A DNA stretch of 64,000 bases from assembly GCF_900129635.1 (NCBI RefSeq), contig NZ_FSRB01000001.1, positions 1,837,501 through 1,901,500 of the forward strand, in the 5' to 3' direction. The notes beneath the pieces were generated by a model. It ran no database searches. It was given only the letters and a program-made list of their open reading frames with translations, and was not told the DNA's origin. This document shows positions 35,313 to 41,919 of this stretch, piece after piece. The translations under genes and the position numbers were made by a program. Within the stretch, counting starts at the first letter, position 1. The number at the start of each line of letters is the position of its first letter. The DNA comes from Singulisphaera sp. GP187. GTDB taxonomy: Bacteria > Planctomycetota > Planctomycetia > Isosphaerales > Isosphaeraceae.

Positions 35313-35600
35313 CCGCTCGCAGATCCAAGCGGTTCGGTGTGCTGACCTGGCGGCCTTGTGGAGCCGGACCATAAGGCGCCAGAGCCCCGTCGGTCTCTTG
35401 GAGGCTGGGCACGGCCCACCAGGTTCGTCCCCGAGGATGAAGCGAACGCCGATCCGCCCGAGTCGCTTGTCCAAAAGCGAGGGGCATCGTGGCCAAAGGC
35501 ACCCAAGCTGTCCCCCAGGTTTCAGCCTCCACCCCCTCAAGAGAGGCAGACTGAAACTTTTCCGACAAGCCACCAGGTTTCACGACATGTCGGGCGCACA
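35313..35600. other. Intergenic region between the CNNM/CorC gene and the tRNA terminator
   Basis: About 290 bases with no supported gene. An open frame crosses it into the tRNA region and overlaps the terminator, so it is not coding. No promoter candidate stood out. Confidence 0.55.
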
Positions 35601-35635
35601 AAAAAAGCCCCCCGATTGTAATAATCGGGGGGCTT
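35601..35635 (-). terminator. Intrinsic terminator of the tRNA-Val cluster
   Basis: On the minus strand a 13-bp perfect stem, AAGCCCCCCGATT with AATCGGGGGGCTT, 5-base loop, followed by six T (A run at 35601-35606 on the plus strand). It lies 33 bases after the last tRNA gene and is the strongest intrinsic terminator in the window. Confidence 0.9.
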
Positions 35636-35667
35636 CATCGGTCTTCGGTAATCAAAACCTACAGATA

Positions 35668-35741
35668 TGGGCGATACAGGACTCGAACCTGTGACCCCCA
35701 GCGTGTCGAGCTGGTGCTCTAGCCAACTGAGCTAATCGCCC
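35668..35741 (-). tRNA. tRNA-Val(GAC)
   Basis: 74 bases on the minus strand. The acceptor stem GGGCGAT pairs with ATCGCCC and the discriminator base is A. The anticodon arm CCAGC-TCGACAC-GCTGG gives anticodon GAC (valine codons GTC/GTT). The T arm carries GGTTCGAGTCC; CCA is not encoded. It is the third of three identical copies in transcription order, followed directly by the strong terminator. Confidence 0.95.
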
Positions 35742-35830
35742 GCTGAGCAAACGGATTCGAAGGATCAAAACTGACCGACTGCTCAAGGTCGATCGGTTCT
35801 TTAAGTCTAATGGCTAAGTAGACTTAAATA

Positions 35831-35904
35831 TGGGCGATACAGGACTCGAACCTGTGACCCCCAGCGTGTCGAGCTGGTGCTCTAGCCAACTGAGCTAATC
35901 GCCC
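35831..35904 (-). tRNA. tRNA-Val(GAC)
   Basis: 74 bases, identical in sequence to the copies on either side, with anticodon GAC. It is the middle gene of the tandem cluster. The spacer that follows it in transcription order holds a short hairpin (AAGTCT with AGACTT) and a weakened version of the terminator-like stem seen in the other spacer. Confidence 0.95.
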
Positions 35905-35934
35905 GCCGAGCCAAACCAATCCACTGCGTCCATC

Positions 35935-35963
35935 AAAAAGGACCGACTGCTCGAAGTCGGTCC
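35935..35963 (-). terminator. Terminator-like hairpin between tRNA-Val copies
   Basis: On the minus strand GGACCGACT and AGTCGGTCC form a 9-bp perfect stem with a 6-base loop, then five T. It lies between the first and second tRNA copies in transcription order, so it may terminate a one-gene transcript or be a processing site. It resembles a decayed copy at about 35770-35800. Confidence 0.65.
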
Positions 35964-35999
35964 CTCTTTTTAAGTCTTATGGCTAGGTAGACTTAACCA

Positions 36000-36073
36000 T
36001 GGGCGATACAGGACTCGAACCTGTGACCCCCAGCGTGTCGAGCTGGTGCTCTAGCCAACTGAGCTAATCGCCC
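36000..36073 (-). tRNA. tRNA-Val(GAC)
   Basis: 74 bases, anticodon GAC, same sequence as the two downstream copies. First in transcription order; frr ends 88 bases upstream on the same strand, so the cluster could in principle be read through from the rpsB-tsf-pyrH-frr transcript, but no promoter was identified. Confidence 0.95.
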
Positions 36074-36161
36074 GTCGAAGACACAACTATAGGGAAGAGA
36101 CGAAGCTGAGTCAAGGTGACTTCATGGCGATTCGCTCCCGGCCAACCCGGCTCGCGAACCT

Positions 36162-36722
36162 TTAGACGTCGAGAATCTCGGTCGACTTCTTTTCGGCCAT
36201 CTCGTTGACCTTGGCTTCGAAGCGCTTGGTCAGCGACTGGGTCTCTTCCTTGCAGGTTTCCAGGTCGTCTTCGGTCAGGATCTTGTCGGTCTGCTCCTGA
36301 TCGGCCTGCTTGTTGGCGTCGCGCCGGATGTTTCGGATCGCGATCCGGGCCTCTTCCGAGAGATCCTTGACGCGACTCACCAGCTTCTTGCGCTGTTCGA
36401 CCGACAAGGAGGGGACGTTCAGGCGGATGACCTTGTTGTCGGAATTGGGGGTCAGACCAATATCACTCGCCTGGATGGCTTTGACGATGTCACCAAGGAC
36501 GGTCTGATCGAAGGGACGGATCAAGATCTGCTGAGGCTCTGGCGTGCTGAGGTTCGCCAGTTGCTTGAGCGGGGTCGGTGATCCGTAATAGTCGACGCGG
36601 ATCGATTCGACGAGACCGACGCTGGCTCGTCCGGTGCGAACACCTCGAAGTTGGTCGGAGAGGAGGGCGAGGCTCTTCTCCATCCGCTCTTCCGCTTCGA
36701 GCGCAATTTCTTCGATACTCAT
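36162..36722 (-). CDS. frr: Ribosome recycling factor
   Basis: 186 residues, the normal length. With EF-G it splits post-termination ribosomes. The family features are all present: an N-terminal helix with MEKSLALLSDQLRGVRTGRA, the hinge segment YYGSPTPLKQLANLSTPEP, IRPFDQTVLGDIVKAIQASD and VPSLSVEQRKKLVSRVKDLSEEARIAIRNIRRDAN-like sequence leading to the C-terminal helices. It is the last gene of the conserved order rpsB-tsf-pyrH-frr and begins 114 bases after pyrH ends. Confidence 0.97.
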   Translation of the reverse strand: MSIEEIALEAEERMEKSLALLSDQLRGVRTGRASVGLVESIRVDYYGSPTPLKQLANLSTPEPQQILIRPFDQTVLGDIVKAIQASDIGLTPNSDNKVIRLNVPSLSVEQRKKLVSRVKDLSEEARIAIRNIRRDANKQADQEQTDKILTEDDLETCKEETQSLTKRFEAKVNEMAEKKSTEILDV

Positions 36723-36836
36723 GCGACACCTCTACCCCAACAGGCTCATGGGGAGTGCTCGTTCCGAAGCACCCCAAATCCATCTTCTCATGGACGATCG
36801 TTACGATCAATCAGCGCAATCCGGGAACGTTCCCAT

Positions 36837-37595
36837 TCAACGTTGCGGCCGCGGTGCATTATTGACCCAGGTTCCGATCGGCTCGCCCGCGATGGCGCGC
36901 TCGATGTTCCCTTCCTTCTTGAAGTTGAACACGAGGATCGGCAGGTTGTTGTCCAGGCACATGCCGATGGCCGTCATGTCCATCACCTTCAGGTCGTCAC
37001 GCATGACCTGCTCGTAGGTCAAGTTGTCGTACCGGACCGCATGCGGGTTCTTCTCGGGATCGGCCGAGTAGACCCCGTCCACGCGGGTCGCCTTCATGAG
37101 CACCTCGACGCCAAGCTCTTTGCCGCGGAGGGCGGCCGCCGTGTCGGTGGTCACGAACGGGCTGCCGGTTCCGGTGGCCAAAACGACCACTCGTCCCCGC
37201 GAAAGGTGGCTCAACGCCCGCCGGCGAATGAACGGCTCGGCGATCTCATCCATCCGGATTGTGGTGAGGAGTCGAGTCTCACAGCCCAAGCCTTCGAGCG
37301 CATCCTGGAGGGCCAGGCCGTTGATGACGGTCGCCGTCATCCCCATGTAGTGAGCCGTCGCCTCTTTGATGACGTCGGAACCTCGCGACAGAGTGGCGCC
37401 TCGGAGGATGTTTCCCCCGCCGACGACGATGGCCAGCTCGACCCCGCGTGAGGCCACCCGCGACGCTTGGCGGGCGATCCGGCTCACTTCATCCACACTG
37501 ATGCCCCCCTCGCCCGGCCGGCAAAAGCTCTCACCGGAGAGTTTGAGGAGGACACGGCGGAAAACCGAGGGTCCGTAGGGGTATTCAGTTTCCAT
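36837..37595 (-). CDS. pyrH: UMP kinase
   Basis: 252 residues. It phosphorylates UMP to UDP with ATP and belongs to the amino-acid kinase family rather than the NMP kinases. Visible features: [10 protein letters not shown] (lysine and Gly-rich ATP site), [10 protein letters not shown], the segment [39 protein letters not shown] (UMP-binding), [15 protein letters not shown] and the C-terminal [14 protein letters not shown]. It is in the usual position between tsf and frr. AGGACA precedes the ATG. Confidence 0.97.
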   Translation of the reverse strand: METEYPYGPSVFRRVLLKLSGESFCRPGEGGISVDEVSRIARQASRVASRGVELAIVVGGGNILRGATLSRGSDVIKEATAHYMGMTATVINGLALQDALEGLGCETRLLTTIRMDEIAEPFIRRRALSHLSRGRVVVLATGTGSPFVTTDTAAALRGKELGVEVLMKATRVDGVYSADPEKNPHAVRYDNLTYEQVMRDDLKVMDMTAIGMCLDNNLPILVFNFKKEGNIERAIAGEPIGTWVNNAPRPQR

Positions 37596-37677
37596 CGACG
37601 TGTCCTGTGAACCTCAAAAAAGACGACGAGCCAGCACCGAAACAGGGCAAGGGGATCCGCTTCAGAAGACGTCAGGG

Positions 37678-38295
37678 TTACTCAGCCGGGGTTGCGGCTG
37701 TCGCCCCTTCACCAATCACGAAGCGGGCGAAGCGAGAAACCGTGATATTCTCGCCGGTACGGGCGTTGACGGCCAAGATCATGTCTTTGATCGACTGAGC
37801 GCCGTCCTTCACGAACTTCTGCTCCAGCAACACCTTTTCTTCGTACCAGGAGTTGAGCTTGCCCTCGGCGATTTTCTCACGCACGTTTTCCGGCTTGTCG
37901 GCCGCCTGCGCGATGAAGATCCGCTTCTGTTCTTCGACCTGATCGGCCGGCATTTCCTCGCGATTGACGCAGGTCGGGTTGGCGGCGACCACCTGAAGAG
38001 CGAGGTCTTTGGCCAAGGCCCGGAACGCGTCGTTGCGAGCCACGAAGTCGGTTTCGCAGTTCACTTCGACCAATCCGCCCGACTTGCCGTCGTGGTGGAT
38101 GTAAACCTCGACCCGGCCGGCCGTGGTGGCCCGGCCCGCGCGGTTCTCGGCGTTCTTGCCGTGCTTCTCTTTCGCAAGGGTCAAAGCCTTCTTGACATCA
38201 CCGTCGGCTTCTTTGAGGAGCGCTTTGCACTCCATCAAGCCCAGACCGGTCGTTTTACGAAACTCATTGACAGCCTGAGCCGTGATCCCGGCCAT
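37678..38295 (-). CDS. tsf: Elongation factor Ts
   Basis: 205 residues from the ATG at 38295, chosen because GGAG lies 8 bases upstream and MAGITAQAVNEFRKTTGLGL is the family N-terminus; the frame is open further, to 38436, without meaning. It is the nucleotide exchange factor for EF-Tu. The N-terminal UBA-like domain has the TGLGLMECKALLKEADGD pattern (TDF-equivalent); the core has VEVNCETDFVARN; the C-terminus has DGAQSIKDMILAVNARTGENI. This is the short type of EF-Ts with one core subdomain, as in many bacteria other than gammaproteobacteria. pyrH follows after 82 bases. Confidence 0.96.
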   Translation of the reverse strand: MAGITAQAVNEFRKTTGLGLMECKALLKEADGDVKKALTLAKEKHGKNAENRAGRATTAGRVEVYIHHDGKSGGLVEVNCETDFVARNDAFRALAKDLALQVVAANPTCVNREEMPADQVEEQKRIFIAQAADKPENVREKIAEGKLNSWYEEKVLLEQKFVKDGAQSIKDMILAVNARTGENITVSRFARFVIGEGATAATPAE

Positions 38296-38488
38296 CGGCG
38301 TTGCTCCTCTGCGCTGCAACACGGTCGGTAGACGGGTCGTCCGTCCGCCCTGGATTCGTGTCGTGATTCGGGTGGATTGAATTCGTCTGGACAAACCAGA
38401 GAAGAACGGCAATTGCAAATCGCGAAATTGACGCAAGGGCCGCCGGTCCTGGTGGACCGGCGGCCGAATCAGGCTTGAGCGTGTCCGC

Positions 38489-39474
38489 TTATTCCGCGGC
38501 GGGAGGAGGGGTCGCCTCGCCCCCTGCCACCGGCGTGTCGGTTACGACGGTTGAGGCCTCGGCGGGTGCACTCTCGGACTGGGCCGGAGCGGCCGCAACC
38601 TCGGCCGAATTCACCGTGGCCACTTCGGCCTCGGGCGGACGCACGGCGGCACGAACGCCAGAGCGGCTCACGCCACCGGCTTGTTGACCAGGACCACCAC
38701 GGCCCGCTCCGGGACCACCACGGCGGTCACCACGACGGTCGCCCCGGCCCGGTCCTTGCGAGTCATTGGTCTCACGGGGCGGTGGCTCGGCCGGGGCCAT
38801 CGCCTTGCCTTCGATGATTGCGTCGGCGAGGTGGCGAATCACCAACTCGATGGAGCGCATGCTGTCGTCGTTACCGGGATCGGCAGGTCGACAACATCGG
38901 GGTCGCAGTCCGTATCGAGCAGCGCCACGACCTTGATGCCCAGCTTGCGGGCTTCGGCGACCGCGATATGCTCACGGTGCGGGTCGACCACGAACAGAGC
39001 CTCGGGCAGTCGAGCCATGTGGCGGATGCCGGAGAGGTTGCGATCGATCTTGGTCCGCTCGCGGGTGAGCGTCGCGATCATCTTCTTGGAGTAGCTCAAG
39101 GCCTGCTCGCCGTCGAGGATCGACTCGAGTTCCTCGAGACGCTGGAGCCGGCTCCGGATCGTCCGGAAATTGGTGAGCGTGCCACCCAACCAGCGCTCCG
39201 TGATGTACGGCATCTGGCAGCGGGTGCACTCTTCAACGATCGTCTCGGCGGCTTGTCGCTTCGTTCCCACGAACGCGATCAGCCCATTGGACGCAGCCAC
39301 GCGATGAAAGAATTTCGTCGCCCGAAGAAGACCTCTGACGGTTTCCTTCAAGTCGATAATGTGAATCATGTTGCGCTTGCCGTAAATATACGGCTTCATC
39401 TTCGGGTTCCACCGGCTCGCCCTGTGGCCGAAGTGCACGCCGGCATCGATCAGTTCTTTCACCGCTAAAGGCAC
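38489..39474 (-). CDS. rpsB: 30S ribosomal protein S2 with RGG-rich tail; apparent one-base frameshift
   Basis: The start is a GTG at 39474 with GGAGGT 7 bases upstream, giving [20 protein letters not shown]; the frame is open to 39570 but without a start signal. The S2 fold is clear ([43 protein letters not shown]). At 38873-38878 the frame breaks: the sequence runs on as VTTTACAP, but the family sequence [20 protein letters not shown] continues in another frame. One more G/C base in ACCGGG restores it, giving about 328 residues. Beyond the S2 core is an extra tail of about 110 residues: first Gly/Arg-rich with [11 protein letters not shown] repeats, then Ala/Glu/Pro-rich. Because S2 is essential and the other parts are intact, a sequence error is the best explanation. 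Confidence 0.9.
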
Positions 39475-39782
39475 GTGATTGACCTCCGGATATCGTCTGA
39501 TTTCAGGGCCGATGATCTCACGGACAAATGACCCGCAAGCGGCCTTGCAAAGGGAAGGAGAGACATCCAAGCTCCAGGATCGACAGTCTACCGGGTGAAC
39601 GGGGGCACGTCAAATCCCGCCCCGGAGGTTAACGACCCCACGCGAGGGACGTTCATCTCGGGACGGGCTTGATCGATGCTGGCGATCCGTCAATCGAAGA
39701 TTCACCCGATGGACTGAGGAGCATCCGCAAAGTCGCCGAGGATCGAGCCCGGCCGGCCGCGTGGGCCGGGCGGATCCGGCCC
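39475..39782. other. Intergenic region upstream of rpsB
   Basis: 308 bases between the ppiD-like gene end and the rpsB start, both on the minus strand. Only the rpsB ribosome-binding site (GGAGGT at 39482-39487) is clear. No S2 leader motif or promoter was recognised. Confidence 0.55.
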
Positions 39783-41675
39783 TTACTCCGCGTTCTTGGA
39801 ATTCCGATCCAACTCGTCGTTGGGTACCCAATCCGTTTTCAAACCGGCGTCGGCGCGGAGTCGCGCCATCCAATCGTCCGCCTGGCGTCGTTGGGCGTTT
39901 TTCTCGGCTTCAAACCGATACCGGAAATACTCGCCGTTGGGCGCGTAGAGGGTTCCGAACGTTGCCGGAATTTGTTGGCCGAGCGTCAAGACATAGTAGA
40001 CGTTCTTCGGCTCGTCCGGGGCGACGGCAACCTTACTGGGTTGCAGTCCGAAATAGGCATCGCGGAACGGTTCCCCCACGTTGGGAATCTGAGGGAATTC
40101 CACAGGCCGTGTCGGACCGGGCTGGAACATTTGGCTAGGAAGGGGGAAGCCCGCTTCCAACCGGGGAACCGGAGGCGTGGTGATGACCTTGCGCCCGCCA
40201 ATGGTCTCGTCCTTGATCGAGCCACCGGCCTTACGGATTTCCTCGGCAAGCTGGTTCGCGGCCTTCTCGGCCAACGGACGCGCCTCAGCCAACTTCCAGG
40301 CGAGGTTGACTTCGGACTGGATCTCTTTCAAGGGAGGAACTCGGGGCGGCACGTCCTCGATCTTCCGAGCAAGGAACCGGCGCCGCAAGATATCGGTGAA
40401 TTCGACCGGCTCGTAGAGCATGGTCTTGGTGTCGAAGAACTCCGAGGCGAACTTCCGTCCGCCGCTGCCAGGCGTGAGGCCAACCTCGGCGTCATGGATC
40501 TCGCCGTAGTTTTCGGCCTGACTCTTGGTCAGCAGCGGAGTCACTTCATGCATGAAGCCCTCGGCCTTGGCGAGGTCCTTCAAGTCGTTGAGCTTGGGAA
40601 GCGTGACCGAGGACTTCTCGCCTTGCTTCTTGGCCTCGGTGATCTCGTCGAGTGCGTCGTGATAGGAGTCGGCGAACGGGATCATCGCCTCGTCCTTGAG
40701 CTTGCCAAACTTCTCGACGATTTCCGCCTGCGCTTTTTCGTCGGCCACCGTCGCGGGCAGGAAGGCCCGGACGTCTTCAAAGGACTGAACCTGAGGCGGG
40801 GTCAGCAACGCGCGCGGATCGTTGGCGAACAGGTCGTCGGGCAGCTCGGAGGTCTTCTTGTAGTCGGCCTTATGGTTTTCGTAGTAGGTGCGAAGCTCCG
40901 CCTCGGTCAGTCGCGATTCGATCGACTTGGCGAGCGCCGCGCCGTCGATCGAGAGGATCTCAGCGCGGACCTGGCGGGGGATCTTGAAACCTGGCGTGTC
41001 TCGATTCGGGTCGGGCAAGACATCCTTATACTTGTCGTAAAACGCTTGCGCTTGCGCTGGGGTCGGCTCGGAGACCTTATCGAGGAAGCTTTCGACGGGG
41101 AAGGGAACGACGCGGGCGGAGATCCGTTCGTTTTGGTCACGGTAGGTCTGGAACACGTCGAGCGGCGTCACGACCGGACTGGCCAAGAGCTGCCGGACCT
41201 TGGCGATCCGCACCTGGTTGGCGATATCACTGAGGATCTGTTCGCCACTGACCTGGTTGCCGAAGCGGCTCAGGGTCGCCTCGAAGAGTTCCCGATTCAT
41301 CTGGCCGCTCGTGGCCTGCTTGAGCCATTCGCGACCGACATCCGGTCCCGTCGGTATCCGAAGTGCATCGGCTTCGTGCTGGAGGATCAAGGCGTCGACG
41401 ATCGACCGGGTGTTGATGTCGCCGAAGATGGGACTTCCCGCCAGCGTCTCCATGAAGCGGTTGGCGTTATTCCGTTGGACGGCCATCTCATTGAGCTCGC
41501 TCCGGTAAACCGGCTTGTTGTAGAGTTCAACGACGACCGAATTTTGGTCGGCTCCTCCCGCTCCCGGGCCGAGAAGGCGAGGCAAAGAATCCGCCAGAAC
41601 GAAGCCGAACATCGCGAGGATGGCAGAGACGGCGAGGAGCTTCCGCTGATGGCGTCGAAAGACCGCGAACGGCAT
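39783..41675 (-). CDS. PpiD/SurA-like inner-membrane-anchored chaperone
   Basis: 630 residues. The N-terminus MPFAVFRRHQRKLLAVSAILAMFGFVLADS is a single signal-anchor segment. The region about 35-190 matches the SurA_N_3 chaperone domain (VVELYNKPVYRSELNEM, FMETLAGSPIFGDINTRSIVDALILQHEAD). The remainder is long, helical and Lys/Glu-rich with scattered short motifs; a parvulin PPIase core is not plainly visible, so isomerase activity is doubtful. This matches the PpiD arrangement: membrane anchor, SurA-type chaperone arms and a periplasmic body. A role in folding of exported proteins is inferred. It reads toward rpsB; the gene is about 308 bases upstream of it. Confidence 0.75.
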   Translation of the reverse strand: MPFAVFRRHQRKLLAVSAILAMFGFVLADSLPRLLGPGAGGADQNSVVVELYNKPVYRSELNEMAVQRNNANRFMETLAGSPIFGDINTRSIVDALILQHEADALRIPTGPDVGREWLKQATSGQMNRELFEATLSRFGNQVSGEQILSDIANQVRIAKVRQLLASPVVTPLDVFQTYRDQNERISARVVPFPVESFLDKVSEPTPAQAQAFYDKYKDVLPDPNRDTPGFKIPRQVRAEILSIDGAALAKSIESRLTEAELRTYYENHKADYKKTSELPDDLFANDPRALLTPPQVQSFEDVRAFLPATVADEKAQAEIVEKFGKLKDEAMIPFADSYHDALDEITEAKKQGEKSSVTLPKLNDLKDLAKAEGFMHEVTPLLTKSQAENYGEIHDAEVGLTPGSGGRKFASEFFDTKTMLYEPVEFTDILRRRFLARKIEDVPPRVPPLKEIQSEVNLAWKLAEARPLAEKAANQLAEEIRKAGGSIKDETIGGRKVITTPPVPRLEAGFPLPSQMFQPGPTRPVEFPQIPNVGEPFRDAYFGLQPSKVAVAPDEPKNVYYVLTLGQQIPATFGTLYAPNGEYFRYRFEAEKNAQRRQADDWMARLRADAGLKTDWVPNDELDRNSKNAE

Positions 41676-41731
41676 GGGGATCCTCTAGGCTCGATTTCAG
41701 GCCGTCGGGTTCTTGTAGAGGGCCTCCCCCC

Positions 41732-41760
41732 TTGACACGCCCCGATACCCTAGCTATTTG
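41732..41760 (+). promoter_or_regulatory. Candidate sigma-70-type promoter of topA
   Basis: TTGACA (41732-41737), a 17-base spacer and TATTTG (41755-41760), 160 bases before the topA start. The -35 is perfect and the spacing ideal; the -10 matches at three of six positions. Confidence 0.5.
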
Positions 41761-41919
41761 AAGGGCGCAGGCATTTGCAGACCGGCCCAATCCGTAGTGT
41801 ACCAAGATTCGTTGCCGGGGCAATCGCAAACAGGACACCCCGCTAGCCCCCGCGATCGCGTCCGGACTACCCGGCGTGTTGACCCAACCAGGCTCGGGTG
41901 AATAGGATAGGAAGGCACC

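Larger units (their letters stand above)
35742..36073 (-). repeat. Tandem duplication unit: tRNA-Val plus spacer
   Basis: Units of 169 and 163 bases, measured between equivalent tRNA ends, each consisting of a tRNA-Val gene and a related spacer. Both spacers share an AAGTCT...AGACTT hairpin around a CTTAGCCAT / CCTAGCCAT core, followed by a GACCGACTGCTC segment. The tRNA parts are identical and the spacers have diverged by point changes and small indels, as expected from duplication with selection on the tRNA only. Confidence 0.8.

Noticed and set aside
35263..35694. Open frame running into the tRNA-Val cluster
   Set aside because: It crosses an intrinsic terminator and the tRNA gene and has no ribosome-binding site.
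39669..41735. Open frame of 688 codons opposite the PpiD-like gene
   Set aside because: Antisense shadow in GC-rich DNA; the minus-strand protein has a signal anchor, SurA-type motifs and sensible composition, the plus-strand frame does not.
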